Below are positions 23,515-33,670 of a stretch of DNA of 64,000 nucleotides, piece by piece. This DNA is from Niastella yeongjuensis. GTDB lineage: Bacteria > Bacteroidota > Bacteroidia > Chitinophagales > Chitinophagaceae. A model generated the notes under the pieces. That model was given only the letters and a program-made list of their open reading frames with translations. It did no database searches and had not been told where the DNA came from. Every line of letters starts with the position of its first letter. Within the stretch, counting starts at the first letter, position 1. Both the position numbers and the translations under genes were made by a program. Location of the stretch: the NCBI RefSeq assembly GCF_900110245.1, contig NZ_FOCZ01000020.1, positions 1-64,000 of the forward strand, in the 5' to 3' direction.

Positions 23515-25635
23515 TTACGGCTTATAGCTTACAACTGAATTCCTGTCAGGCGGTTCTACGCCAAAGAACTTTCTTACAAAGAAATCCCGCTTCCTCAGAC
23601 GGCCGTACGGTCCACCATCACTATGGCCCATACCGGGAACCACCAGCAGATCGAATACCTTACCCGCCCTGATAAGGGCACTGGCAAAACGAAAGGTTGA
23701 CTCTGGCGGCACATTGTTATCGGCCTCCCCTACAATCAATAATAACGACCCCTGCAGTTTGCCGGCATTGGTGATATTGCTTTGCGCGGCATAATGCGGC
23801 CCAACGGGATAACCCATCCATTGTTCATTCCACCATTGTTTGTCGATGCGGTTATCGTGACAACCACAGGCCGATACTGCCGCTTTATAAAACTCAGGAT
23901 GAAACAACAAGGCACCGGCTGAGTTTTGTCCGCCCGCAGAAGTGCCGTACAACCCCACCCGTGACGTGTCTATATAAGCATATTTTTGGGCGAGGGCTTT
24001 TATCCAAAGGATCCGGTCGGGTAAACCGGCATCGGCCAGGTTCTGCCAGCACACATCGTGAAAAGCCTTGGAACGATTGGCCGTACCCATACCATCACAT
24101 TGTACAACTATAAAACCCAATGCAGCCATGGATTGCATCTCCCCATAATTCATAAAACGTTTTGGAACAAACGCATCCTGCGGACCGGCATAAATATTCT
24201 CGATAACGGGATATTTTTTAGTACTGTCGAAATTGGGCGGACGGCAAACAATACCCCAGATATCGGTAATACCATCGCGGCCTTTCGCCACAAATACTTC
24301 GGGCATGCGGATGCCCAGGCTTTGATAAGCGGTTATATCAGCCCGTTCTATTATGGAGATGAGTTTCCCATCTGTTGTTCTTCGCAATTCGGTGACTGCA
24401 GGCAGATCGGGCCGGGAATAATTATCGAGAAAGAATTGCCGGCCGGGCGAAAAGCTGCACTGATGACTGGCATTGGCAGGCGTGAGCGAAACCAGGTGCC
24501 GGCCATCGAACCCGATGCGGTAATAATGAATATTGTACGGATCTTCCCCCGTGTTCATACCACTGGCCTGAAACCAGATCACGCGTTTTACTTCATCAAC
24601 ACTATCCACTTTTCGCACCACCCAGTTGCCGTGCGTAATAACGTTTTTAACGCTGCCCTTTACCGCATCTACCAGGTACAAATGATTATAACCATCTTTC
24701 TCACTGCTCCAGATGATCTCATTGGTAGCAGCCGTATACCAGGTAAAGATGCGGCTTTCGTAAATAAAGGTATTCGTTTGCTGATCGATGAGATTACGTG
24801 TAAAACCGGTATTCACATTTACTTCAATGATGCGATAGCGCTGGTGACCGCGGTCTGCTTTCTCAAAGGTAAAAAAGGTATTGTCGTTAGTGCGCCAATG
24901 CACCCAGGGATAGTCGAGGAAATTATACAGTTCTGTTGCAGCCTTCACCAGCTTTTTGTCGGCTATGTTCAGGGTGTACAGCACATAGCCGGTAAATGGA
25001 TCACCGGGCTGCGCATACTCGTGCGACTGTAAAATGCCCCGTGAGGAAGTGTCTACGGATGACAGCACATAATATACCGGCTTTTCAGCCACAGGGTAGC
25101 TGTGAAAAACAACCAGGTGTTTGCTATCGGGCGACCATTGGATATGTCCGTACGGGTTAGTGGTGTCACCGTCAAAAGAACATTGCCTTGTTTCACCGCC
25201 TGCCACCGCGCGCAGAAAGATATTTCCAGCCTGTATAGTAGCGATCCATTGTTTATCAGGCGAAGTACTATCGGAGGGGCGCTGACGGATCCAGCGGCTT
25301 TTGATGCCGCCAGTGATGATGCCATTGTCGTTGGTAGTGCTATATTGGGTGCTATCGGCCAGTTTTGTTTTGGCGCCCGTACGGGCTTCCACATACCAGT
25401 ATTCTTTTGAACTATCGGCCAGGGTATTGCGGTACCAGAAACCTTTGTTATCGGGTTGCCAGTGGGCCCTTACATTTCCCTTTAATACCGCATTTTTGGC
25501 CAGTGAATCGAGGCGGATGGCGTTTTCATAAGCGGCGAGCACTTCCGTGCGGGCAGGTTGATAAGGCGGTAGTGACTGCGACCGGGCAGTATATATACCG
25601 GTGATAAGGAGAAGCCAAAGCAGGGGCCTGTGCAT
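23515..25635 (-). CDS. Exported S9 family (prolyl oligopeptidase/DPP4-like) peptidase
   Basis: A 706-aa serine peptidase when started at ATG 25635, which gives a signal peptide (MHRPLLWLLLITGIYTARSQ); the frame is open further upstream but that extension is implausible. A beta-propeller domain (DPPIV_N-like, with SPDSKHLVVFHSYP and HWRTNDNTFFTFE) precedes the alpha/beta-hydrolase domain. The catalytic triad is visible as Ser in YGTSAGGQ, Asp in GEADNNVPPEST and His in PGMGHSDGG. It is expected to cut short dipeptide units from peptides in the periplasm. Monocistronic; a repeat with a palindrome follows. Confidence 0.87.
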   Translation of the reverse strand: MHRPLLWLLLITGIYTARSQSLPPYQPARTEVLAAYENAIRLDSLAKNAVLKGNVRAHWQPDNKGFWYRNTLADSSKEYWYVEARTGAKTKLADSTQYSTTNDNGIITGGIKSRWIRQRPSDSTSPDKQWIATIQAGNIFLRAVAGGETRQCSFDGDTTNPYGHIQWSPDSKHLVVFHSYPVAEKPVYYVLSSVDTSSRGILQSHEYAQPGDPFTGYVLYTLNIADKKLVKAATELYNFLDYPWVHWRTNDNTFFTFEKADRGHQRYRIIEVNVNTGFTRNLIDQQTNTFIYESRIFTWYTAATNEIIWSSEKDGYNHLYLVDAVKGSVKNVITHGNWVVRKVDSVDEVKRVIWFQASGMNTGEDPYNIHYYRIGFDGRHLVSLTPANASHQCSFSPGRQFFLDNYSRPDLPAVTELRRTTDGKLISIIERADITAYQSLGIRMPEVFVAKGRDGITDIWGIVCRPPNFDSTKKYPVIENIYAGPQDAFVPKRFMNYGEMQSMAALGFIVVQCDGMGTANRSKAFHDVCWQNLADAGLPDRILWIKALAQKYAYIDTSRVGLYGTSAGGQNSAGALLFHPEFYKAAVSACGCHDNRIDKQWWNEQWMGYPVGPHYAAQSNITNAGKLQGSLLLIVGEADNNVPPESTFRFASALIRAGKVFDLLVVPGMGHSDGGPYGRLRKRDFFVRKFFGVEPPDRNSVVSYKP

Positions 25636-26187
25636 ATGGTTAATTTTGGTGCTTCCACTAAAATTAACGCAACGGGGCTGGGTGGGGATTAATAAGACTA
25701 ACTTATTGTTTACCGATATTGACCGGTTTAAACAATAACAAGAACTATTGATGTAAAAGTTAATCAATGGAGCATTGCCAAATATTCTGAACAACCAAAC
25801 AGGTACAGGAACACCGAATACCGAACCTGACAAAACCTTTGAAAAGGCGATAGACATTATCAGATCAAACCCATAAAAAGGGGTAATCTCGTTTTGTCAT
25901 TTTATACGTAACTTTAATAGGTCAATTTCACAATCCGCGCCAGGGGGAATTTTAAAACGCTTTTTTAAAACAACATTCAGGAACTTCTTTAACGCCTCAT
26001 GCAAGTATAGATAGCAGGACTTTTCAGACATGGATAATTTCCCACAAAATAAAACCTATCCTCACCACAATCGATCCCTGGAAAATAATTGACACCATTT
26101 ACAGCAATCGCAGAATTCCGAATAGATCCTGACAATGAAAACAGCAAAGAATAATCAATTCATTGCTAACATATAAACCTTTAAATT
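25636..26187. other. Intergenic region between divergent genes
   Basis: About 550 bp between the peptidase (minus) and the HdeD-like gene (plus). No repeat, hairpin or ORF of note. It should hold both promoters, but I cannot point to clear TTTG/TAnnTTTG pairs. Confidence 0.4.
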
Positions 26188-26847
26188 ATGACTACTTTTC
26201 TTAAAACAATCAGGAATACTATCAAACATTGGTACATTCCACTGATAGTGGGGCTGTTATTTATAGCCCTGGGTATTTATATACTTACCTTTCCAATAAA
26301 AACTTATTTAACCCTGACGGCATTTTTTACGATTTCTTTTATTGTTACAGGCCTGTTGGAAATATACTTTTCTATTGTAAATCAAAAAGTGATTGACGAC
26401 TGGGGCTGGCATTTAGCAGGAGGAATCCTAAGTGTGCTGATTGGCATTTTATTGATAGCGTATCCTGAAATTCCTATTACTACGCTGCCTTTTGTGATTG
26501 GGTTTAGTTTATTGTTCAGGTCATTTCAGGGTTTGGGGCTGGCTTTTGACCTGAAAAATTATGGCATTTTAAATTGGGGTAACCTGGCGTTGGCAAGCAC
26601 TATTGGAATTATCTTTTCATTAATCTTACTGGGGCACCCCGTATTTACAGCCATTTCCTTAGTGACAATTACGGCATTAACTTTTATTTGGGTTGGGATT
26701 TCAGGTATCATACTGGCCTTTAATATGAAGAAATTAAAAAATCTGCCTAACCAATTAAGTAATGACCTGAAATATAGAATAGAGCAATTAGAAAGGGAAT
26801 ATAATCAACAAATACATTCACCTAAAACTACAGCACACGCTGTTTAA
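26188..26847 (+). CDS. HdeD-family (DUF308) membrane protein
   Basis: A 219-aa integral membrane protein with about six hydrophobic segments, beginning YIPLIVGLLFIALGIYILTF and including WGWHLAGGILSVLIGILLIA and a final LTFIWVGISGIILAF. The repeated G-x-L-x-I/L-G-x-x-L pattern is typical of the HdeD/DUF308 family, linked in E. coli to acid resistance. A charged coiled-coil-like tail (YRIEQLEREYNQQ) is cytoplasmic. It stands alone and ends before a bidirectional terminator. Confidence 0.82.
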   Translation: MTTFLKTIRNTIKHWYIPLIVGLLFIALGIYILTFPIKTYLTLTAFFTISFIVTGLLEIYFSIVNQKVIDDWGWHLAGGILSVLIGILLIAYPEIPITTLPFVIGFSLLFRSFQGLGLAFDLKNYGILNWGNLALASTIGIIFSLILLGHPVFTAISLVTITALTFIWVGISGIILAFNMKKLKNLPNQLSNDLKYRIEQLEREYNQQIHSPKTTAHAV

Positions 26848-26902
26848 TCATTTTAAATAAGCACTTGTGAATTTTATGAGAGATGACCCTGGGGCATTCA
26901 AG

Positions 26903-26938
26903 AAAAAGCCGCCCCGAGAGGCGGCCAAGTATTTTTTC
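26903..26938. terminator. Bidirectional Rho-independent terminator
   Basis: GCCGCC (26908-26913) and GGCGGC (26920-26925) form a stem around CCGAGA, with an A-run on the left and a T-run on the right. It lies between two convergent genes and can end transcription from both sides. Confidence 0.75.
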
Positions 26939-26964
26939 ATTAATCTATCTCCTAAACTATTCTG

Positions 26965-28449
26965 TTAAAAATTATACCCTACCCTGAACTTAATAGGCTG
27001 GGTGCGTGGTACCTGCTGGTAGCTCAGGAAATCGAACAACAATTGCAGTTTGGTCTTTTTGAAGAATTTGCTTTTTACGGAAACGATCTTACTGATACCA
27101 ATGAGCCCGCTTTTTGACCAGGAGGAGATCTCGTTCCAGTGCATGACTGTATTTGTGTTTAAACTGTCGGAGCCGATAGGTTGATAATTGTATTCCAGTC
27201 CACCGCTGAGGTAAAAGCTGCCTTTCAGCTTTACGTCGATGTAGGACCGCAGGCCCATACCCTGATTAGTAATCTTAATGTGTTTGATATCCTGCCCCCA
27301 CCCCATTTTATAGCTGGCGCCAACACCTATCGTATTTTTATCATTGAGCTTATACCCTACCGATAAACCAACATCGGTGGTAACAGGGAAGAAATTGTTC
27401 TTGGCTGTTTGCAGGTTGGTACCATATTCCAGCCGTTGCCAGAATGATTTGGTACGCTGGTTATTGGGTTTGAAATCGGGTATCTCCATATCGCCGCTGC
27501 CACTGCCGCCCAATTTGTTCAATTTATCCTTCAACGTGTTTAACTGTGATTGCGCGGCCTGCAGGTTTTGCTGCACCATTTGCTGGGCATTCGGGCCGCC
27601 GCTCGCGATCTGGTTTTGGATCTGCTGCTGCACCTGGGAGCGGGTTTGCAATCCGGCCAGGCTTTGTGGCGTACCGTAATTGTCAGGCAGGCGAAACAGA
27701 CTGGCCAGTTCGCTGTTTTGCTTCATGAAGCTGCTAAAAGCCGGCAGTTTGTTCAGGAGCGACAGGCCTTTCTGTACCATTTTATCGGGATCGTTCAGCA
27801 TGTCTTTATACTCCTTCAGCTGTGCGCTGTAGTAATAGGCTTCTTTCTGAAAACCGGCAAATTCATCGGTCAGTCCTTTGGGCAGGTTGGTGATCTGACT
27901 CAGCGATCCTTTTATCTGTTGTTTACGTTGTTGTATAAAGGCTTTTACCTGGTCGGCCTGTTGCAATTTCCCCTGGAGCTCATTGACCTGGGAAAGTGAT
28001 CCCTTCACTTTGTCCTGCACTTCTTTCGACTGCGACAATACCCCGCTATTCTGCTGCAGAAAGGCCAGGCTGGTCTTTACAGAATCAACCATGGGCATAT
28101 AGGTGCCGGAACCGCGTTTTACCGGGAGGCTGTCTTTATTGATACCGGCAATCATTTTATCATACTGCTCATCGATATTACCAAAGGTTTGCTCGGCTTT
28201 GGCAGAATCTGTCTTTGCCAGCTTGCGTTTCATCTTCTTTTCCTTTTTCTTCAGGCGCTCGAGGTATTTTTCGGTTTGTTTGGTCAACCGGTCTTCCAGG
28301 CTGGAATATTTGCTCTGGACCTTACTGAAAAACGTAGTAGGAAAATTAATGATCTTATCAACCACGGGTTCTTTTTCCTGAGCCTGGGAGCTATTGCAAA
28401 AAAGCAGGCTGAGACAAAGGAACGGTATTAGGAGTAAGATTTTTTTCAT
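26965..28449 (-). CDS. Exported coiled-coil protein with C-terminal barrel-like domain
   Basis: A 494-aa protein when started at ATG 28449 (MKKILLLIPFLCLSLLFCNS, cleavage after SSQAQ). A long charged helical part with coiled-coil character (YLERLKKKEKKMKRKL; many Gln/Leu heptads, QQQIQNQIASGGPNAQQMVQ) is followed by ~150 residues of beta-strands (VGLSVGYKLNDKNTIGVGAS) ending in FRVGYNF, a terminal aromatic residue typical of outer-membrane proteins. Probably an envelope protein, function unknown. Its upstream region carries two copies of the site that marks the YD-repeat operons. Confidence 0.7.
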   Translation of the reverse strand: MKKILLLIPFLCLSLLFCNSSQAQEKEPVVDKIINFPTTFFSKVQSKYSSLEDRLTKQTEKYLERLKKKEKKMKRKLAKTDSAKAEQTFGNIDEQYDKMIAGINKDSLPVKRGSGTYMPMVDSVKTSLAFLQQNSGVLSQSKEVQDKVKGSLSQVNELQGKLQQADQVKAFIQQRKQQIKGSLSQITNLPKGLTDEFAGFQKEAYYYSAQLKEYKDMLNDPDKMVQKGLSLLNKLPAFSSFMKQNSELASLFRLPDNYGTPQSLAGLQTRSQVQQQIQNQIASGGPNAQQMVQQNLQAAQSQLNTLKDKLNKLGGSGSGDMEIPDFKPNNQRTKSFWQRLEYGTNLQTAKNNFFPVTTDVGLSVGYKLNDKNTIGVGASYKMGWGQDIKHIKITNQGMGLRSYIDVKLKGSFYLSGGLEYNYQPIGSDSLNTNTVMHWNEISSWSKSGLIGISKIVSVKSKFFKKTKLQLLFDFLSYQQVPRTQPIKFRVGYNF

Positions 28450-28536
28450 GTGGAGGCTTATTTTGGTTAAACCGGTTGGGATTATACGAATGTAAGACAC
28501 GGTTTGCATCTAAAAAAGAAACATTAGTCCCAATTG

Positions 28537-28566
28537 GTAGACGTGCATTTTAGGCAATAAGTGTGT
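28537..28566 (+). promoter_or_regulatory. Two phased ATAGACGTGT-type sites
   Basis: GTAGACGTGC (28537-28546) and ATAAGTGTGT (28557-28566) are spaced 20 bp and lie 88-117 bp upstream of the coiled-coil gene. They match the triplets at 41892 and 50993 in sequence, spacing and orientation. Confidence 0.5.
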
Positions 28567-28611
28567 GGATTTGGGGGATGGGCGAACAGATTCGTCAGGT
28601 GAAAAGTGAAT

Positions 28612-28645
28612 AAAACCAGCCCCTTTATTAAATGGGGCTAGTTCT
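28612..28645 (-). terminator. Terminator after the DUF4265 gene
   Basis: AGCCCC (28618-28623) and GGGGCT (28634-28639) form a stem followed, on the minus strand, by GGTTTTATT. It lies just after the last gene of the RHS operon. Confidence 0.6.
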
Positions 28646-28681
28646 ATTCCAAATTCACTGGCTCTAACTGATAAAAAGCGA

Positions 28682-29116
28682 TTAAACACTGTGCATTAAA
28701 CAGGATTCTTCATATGTCCAATTTCCGGTTTCCTCACCATTATCCAGATATTCTTTGACAGGCTTATAATTAACATCAACAGGAACGTTAACTGCAATTA
28801 TTTTTCTTTCCAGGAAGACTTCAGATTCGCAACCTAAATGAAGCAATTGCTTTCTTATTTCTTCAATAATTGAATCATTAAAAGGAAAAACTCTTATGGT
28901 ACTATTACCGGAAACAGCTACAAAATCGTCGAAATAATAAGCATTATCTTCCGTGTCCAATTCAACTTTTATAGTATCCCCCAATGCTATTCGGTTAGCG
29001 ATGAACGGAATATTATCTACAATATAGTATTCACCCTCTTCGGTACACCAAAGGCCTTCGGTTACAAAATGATCATCAACCTGTTGAACGAATAATACTT
29101 TAATGCTCTTGTCCAT
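28682..29116 (-). CDS. DUF4265-like protein, probable immunity protein
   Basis: A 144-aa acidic cytoplasmic protein. The stretch EGLWCTEEGEYYIVDNIPFI and the later GNSTIRVFPF are typical of DUF4265 as I remember it, a family often found next to polymorphic toxins. Its ATG (29114-29116) lies only 2 bp after the stop of the RHS-HNH gene, so the two are translationally coupled. This is the expected place of a cognate inhibitor that protects the producer from the HNH nuclease. The family call is from motif memory; the immunity role is inferred from context. Confidence 0.65.
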   Translation of the reverse strand: MDKSIKVLFVQQVDDHFVTEGLWCTEEGEYYIVDNIPFIANRIALGDTIKVELDTEDNAYYFDDFVAVSGNSTIRVFPFNDSIIEEIRKQLLHLGCESEVFLERKIIAVNVPVDVNYKPVKEYLDNGEETGNWTYEESCLMHSV

Positions 29117-29118
29117 TG

Positions 29119-32100
29119 TTAATTATTACTTTTTTTAATATTACAAGTACGACATAAGGTTTGACCATTATCTGGCGTACCACTTCCATTTTTTGATTTC
29201 GCCGTTACATGATCAACATGAGCTTCATTGCTGGGAGGAGTAACTCCTGTCTTATGCTGTTTTGGATCTACTACTTCAACACCACATTTTTTACATTTCA
29301 TCACTCCACCATTTTGCTCTTTATTAAGGTTATTCACGGCCTTTTTACCTGCACGTGTAAAGTCCTGGCCTGGTCGTTGTTTTTCACTTAACTTATTGGC
29401 TTTTTGTTGAGCCGGCGACGTACTTTGACTATTACCTGTACTTGAACTATTTGACTTGTTAACATTGACTCTTCCATTTTGAGAAGTCAGGTTACCTGCG
29501 CTTTTAGTTAATACAAAACCTCCATGAAGAAGCATTCCTCCGCCGATTGCTGCCGTAGGGCCAGTTACTTCTATAGAAAAACCTCCTGAACCAGCTGTAA
29601 CGGCAACCGACGTTGATAATAACCCTCCCCCGGCAGTTCCTTCTCCGGCACCTTGCACTATTCCGGCTTCATCAGCTACATCTAAGGCCTTATTCCACGA
29701 TTCAGCTACTTCAGGGTCTTCAATTATTCCACTTGACGCTACGAGACCTCTCAAATTAGAGCCCGGTAGGTTATTGTCAATCGTTCCTACTATCGCCCCA
29801 CTTACGCTTGCAAATGCTTTCTTTAATCCCAGACAGCAACCATTTGCCTCGTCGCCTTCGTCTCCTAACGGGTCGCTATACCTTATCGGAGCATCATTCA
29901 TGGCATTGTACGGAGATACACTCTCATAACCGTCTACCTTAGGATCTATCTGCCACCAACGTCCTAACTGGGGATCTAATTCGCGTAATTGAGCGTCATA
30001 GATATCAATTCCAAGCTCATTTACTAATTCAATTCCATTAAACTTTCTTTTATTTTCAGCATAATCACTTCCCTTTACCGCTTTACTACTTATCCCCGCC
30101 ATCGTTAACCCAAACGGATAATAATGGGTCTCTTCCAGTAAAGGTCCCGTGTGATGTGTTACCTTCAGATCGTCAAAGAACACATCCCAGTTCTCGGTCT
30201 CATTGCTGACGTAAATATACAAATATCCGTTCTTAGTGATGTTGATGTCGTTTTCAAAGAGGGGAGTAACCGATTCGGCTGCCCCTACAGGCTTTGCACC
30301 GCTTTGCGGAAAGGTGTTTACATATTTGAACTGTTCGTCAACCAGCACCCAGTTCAGGTAAGCTTTTGGCTTACTGGGCAGGTCAATATTATTATCCTGG
30401 CGGAACCCTGTCAATGCGCCCTTCAGCGGACTGTTAACAGGATCACTTAAGTCTGCCAATGTTCCCTTTGCCACTCCTGATGCAGATACAACGCCACCAG
30501 CCAGCGAAGCAAGCACATCATTGAACAGGTCTACGGTTGGCTGGGTAGTTCCATTATGATACAACGACCGCACCGCTATATCCACTACATCGCCTGCCAT
30601 TACTTTCAGTACAATGCCGGGTCCTTTCTTTTGGAAATTCCCATTCACATGGGCTACCGTCTCATTAGGATCTACTGCACCACCACCGGGAAAACCTGCT
30701 GTGCTGGCCGGATACTGGCTTGCATCCAGGTTACTGAATAACTGATTCTCCTGAGCACGGGCGCCGGTCTCCATGGTAGCCACATAAACATGGTCATCTT
30801 TTTGTTCGGTGAGCACCATGCGTACGTTACCCAAATGATCTTTTAAAAAGTAGTCGAACTCATAATGTGCCGCTATTCCGTCAGCAGCCGGTAAATACCG
30901 CAATCTCCCCTCCTCATGCGACAAAAACTGCAACTTATCGGTATAACCGAGGCTGGACAATTCGGATTTTTGATATGACTTTGTTTCATAAACAGCATCA
31001 CCCAAATAGGTGGTGGTGGTAGTAACATCCCCAACGTATTGCTGGTTGTTATAAGTAGTGGAAACATTGTACTCCACAACTTTTTTCTGCAGTTTGTCTC
31101 CACCGGCATCATAGGTATAACTAATAAGTCCTTTATCTGTACCATCGTCGCCTTTCACGGCAATGATTTCGGGCAGGTTCAGGTGATTATAAGTGATAGC
31201 GCCACCCGAAGTCATAGCTTCATCAACAGTTACACCTGGTATTTTGATGCCTTTATTCTGATCTGCAACCAAATTCCCATTGGCATCGTACCCATAATCA
31301 TTGCCACTGGTATTCTTATCATTAAAGTCGCCCAGTCCACTTCCTTTATCATCACTTACGGTCATGAGCTTATTACTCAACTCCCCTTTATAATAATGAT
31401 AAGTAAGGTTATCGATCCAGGTACTGCCGGTTAATTTCAACCCCCATTGCTGCATACGAAGGATATTGCCATTGACATCATATGCTTTTGTGGGGTCAAG
31501 GGAGCCATCGCCCAACTTCATTGTGTAATCAACCTTGCTGTTATTCCACAAATGATCTTCGGCGTTTTGTTGCGTAAAATTGGCTTGCAATAACCGGTTG
31601 GCGTTATCATATATAAAATCGTACTTACGCCGGATATCATCGCCATCACTTTTCCATAACATACCGGTTATATTGCCATCATAAGCGCTTTGTGCAAACA
31701 CCTGGCCGGCTTTATTGGTGGTTTTGTCATAACCCAATTCAAAACCAAACTTCCGGCCATCGGTTGTTTGTCCTTCAGTTGCCAGGTAATCGCGGTTAAC
31801 CCCCAGGGCCCAGCCCTGAATATTATAATCGTACGTAAGCGTTTCCAATCCTCCACCATTGTCATAAGAAGGAGCCAGCTTTTTTGTTTTCAGTTGGCCT
31901 AACTCATTATAAGTAAGAGCTGAAAGCGGTTTATAAGCAGCGTTGCTGCCAACTGCCTTTTCAAGCAATGACAATCTGCCCAGATCATCATAGCTTTTCT
32001 TTGTGGCTACCTCTATAGCAGGATTACTTCCATTAACCTGATTTACATGATTTCTTACAACCTGACCTGAAAAATTGTATTGAATAGTGGCAACATCCAG

Positions 32101-33603
32101 CCCGCCTGTTATATTAATGCTTTGTGTTTGCACCACCCGCCCCTTGTCATCGTACAGGTTGACAGTTGATAAAAACTGGTTTGTGGTACCAACCACCTTT
32201 TCCCGGGTCCAGGTTGCAATTCCCTTAGTTAAGGAAGAACTACTTGATGGGAACCCATCTGCATTTTCTGAACTACCCGCATTCAGGTAAGCACTGTAGC
32301 CGCTTGCTTTAAAGGAAGACTGAAGTCCCGATGGAAGACCGTTATAGTTGTCGTAATGGGTCTCGGTAAGCAAATCATAATTACCTGTCGGATTGGGATA
32401 GTTGATGCTATTGTAGGCACTTGACAAGTGAGTAGTAAACGCGGTGTTATCTGTCCAGAACCCTGTTTCTATCGAGCGGTTAAGCTCATCATATTTTGTC
32501 ACGATCCATTTCCCCAGTGGCCGCAGGTTGCCGTCTTGCGCCATCACCAACCTGTCCCGGGTATCATACACCATATATACTGCTTCAGCTCCCGGCACTT
32601 TCCGCATGGTCATTCTGCCTCTGGCATCATATTCATACCGAAAACACAGCTCATCCAGTAGACTGGCTGTTAGGCTCCAGTTTGTAGTTGGTTTGGCCAA
32701 TTCCTCCACCGCCTTTGGCTGGATCACGCATCTTATTTGTCCAAGGTCATCATAAATATAATATGTACAAAGCCAGCCAGCACAATCTCGTCCTGTACCA
32801 TCATCCTTAACGGCGTTCCCGTTGATATTGTCCAACAATTGCACCTTCTTCAGGATCACCTCCCCTTCCTTATCTGTAAACTCGATGACCTGGTTTCCTT
32901 TTTCATCTTCGGTTATATTTTTATAAAGCGTTCCTGCAGCATATACCCCATTGGTAGTTGGGGTACTATAAATCCCCCAATCTCCCAGTACGTCCTGCAC
33001 ATTCCAGATCCGCACCTGGTCTATGTCAGTGTTCGTCCAGTATTTTGCCTTGTCGCCATTGCCATCATGCACCCAGCTATTACCAGCCGCATAACTTCTG
33101 TCGACTCTATTCAATGGTGAGGACTCAAACTCTGTCTTTGAATAAAAGAACGTCTCCCCCTGTCCTTTTATGGGTGAAGTAAGAGCATTGCCATAAAAGT
33201 TGGCTTGCTGGTCCCATGGATCAAGTTTAAAGGAACCATTGTCAGCGTTTGAAGCAAAGGGAAGATACTTTCTGATCTCTCTTCCAAACTCGTCATATGT
33301 TTGTGCGTTCACCAGGTCAACCGGGAGGCTGCCTGTTGCCAAGACGCCCTGCCTTACGACAGTTTGAACAGGCCGGCCCAACCCATCCACATATTGGGTG
33401 GTCATCTTTACGTCTTTTAAGGGACGGCTTGTTAGCACATTAGGATCGGTGATGGGTGCGTTCGCTTCCCAGGTCCTAACATAGTTTACGGGACCTGTAT
33501 AGTTGTCAGGTTTAACAGGTGTAGCATCCTGCGCATGAACTTGTGAAACTACAAATACACTGAGGAGTGCTATGAGTTTTAAAAATGCTGCTGGCCGGTA
33601 CAT
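29119..33603 (-). CDS. Secreted RHS-repeat protein with C-terminal HNH nuclease
   Basis: A ~1,494-aa polymorphic-toxin-like protein. ATG 33603 (MYRPAAFLKLIALLSVFVVS, cleavage VHAQ) gives a clear signal peptide and is preferred over a TTG at 33630. An N-terminal DUF6443-like domain (YVDGLGRPVQTVVRQG) is followed by YD repeats, then the RHS-associated core (THYYPFGLTMAGISSK, YDAQLRELDPQLGRWWQIDP, SPYNAMNDAPIRYSDPLG). The C-terminal ~60 residues are an HNH nuclease: CKKCG, HVDHVTAKSKNGSGTPDNGQ and LCRTCNIKKS with paired CxxC zinc ligands. It is the penultimate gene of an operon that starts at 41662, followed by the DUF4265 gene. Confidence 0.85.
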   Translation of the reverse strand: MYRPAAFLKLIALLSVFVVSQVHAQDATPVKPDNYTGPVNYVRTWEANAPITDPNVLTSRPLKDVKMTTQYVDGLGRPVQTVVRQGVLATGSLPVDLVNAQTYDEFGREIRKYLPFASNADNGSFKLDPWDQQANFYGNALTSPIKGQGETFFYSKTEFESSPLNRVDRSYAAGNSWVHDGNGDKAKYWTNTDIDQVRIWNVQDVLGDWGIYSTPTTNGVYAAGTLYKNITEDEKGNQVIEFTDKEGEVILKKVQLLDNINGNAVKDDGTGRDCAGWLCTYYIYDDLGQIRCVIQPKAVEELAKPTTNWSLTASLLDELCFRYEYDARGRMTMRKVPGAEAVYMVYDTRDRLVMAQDGNLRPLGKWIVTKYDELNRSIETGFWTDNTAFTTHLSSAYNSINYPNPTGNYDLLTETHYDNYNGLPSGLQSSFKASGYSAYLNAGSSENADGFPSSSSSLTKGIATWTREKVVGTTNQFLSTVNLYDDKGRVVQTQSINITGGLDVATIQYNFSGQVVRNHVNQVNGSNPAIEVATKKSYDDLGRLSLLEKAVGSNAAYKPLSALTYNELGQLKTKKLAPSYDNGGGLETLTYDYNIQGWALGVNRDYLATEGQTTDGRKFGFELGYDKTTNKAGQVFAQSAYDGNITGMLWKSDGDDIRRKYDFIYDNANRLLQANFTQQNAEDHLWNNSKVDYTMKLGDGSLDPTKAYDVNGNILRMQQWGLKLTGSTWIDNLTYHYYKGELSNKLMTVSDDKGSGLGDFNDKNTSGNDYGYDANGNLVADQNKGIKIPGVTVDEAMTSGGAITYNHLNLPEIIAVKGDDGTDKGLISYTYDAGGDKLQKKVVEYNVSTTYNNQQYVGDVTTTTTYLGDAVYETKSYQKSELSSLGYTDKLQFLSHEEGRLRYLPAADGIAAHYEFDYFLKDHLGNVRMVLTEQKDDHVYVATMETGARAQENQLFSNLDASQYPASTAGFPGGGAVDPNETVAHVNGNFQKKGPGIVLKVMAGDVVDIAVRSLYHNGTTQPTVDLFNDVLASLAGGVVSASGVAKGTLADLSDPVNSPLKGALTGFRQDNNIDLPSKPKAYLNWVLVDEQFKYVNTFPQSGAKPVGAAESVTPLFENDINITKNGYLYIYVSNETENWDVFFDDLKVTHHTGPLLEETHYYPFGLTMAGISSKAVKGSDYAENKRKFNGIELVNELGIDIYDAQLRELDPQLGRWWQIDPKVDGYESVSPYNAMNDAPIRYSDPLGDEGDEANGCCLGLKKAFASVSGAIVGTIDNNLPGSNLRGLVASSGIIEDPEVAESWNKALDVADEAGIVQGAGEGTAGGGLLSTSVAVTAGSGGFSIEVTGPTAAIGGGMLLHGGFVLTKSAGNLTSQNGRVNVNKSNSSSTGNSQSTSPAQQKANKLSEKQRPGQDFTRAGKKAVNNLNKEQNGGVMKCKKCGVEVVDPKQHKTGVTPPSNEAHVDHVTAKSKNGSGTPDNGQTLCRTCNIKKSNN

Positions 33604-33670
33604 GATGTTCGATTTATTGGTTGATGGCAATTATTTGTTTCCCTTTTAAAGCTTCTTTTATTGATGGTCA

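Noticed and set aside
24058-25032. 324-aa plus-strand protein
   Set aside because: It is entirely antisense to the S9 peptidase, whose catalytic motifs are clear.
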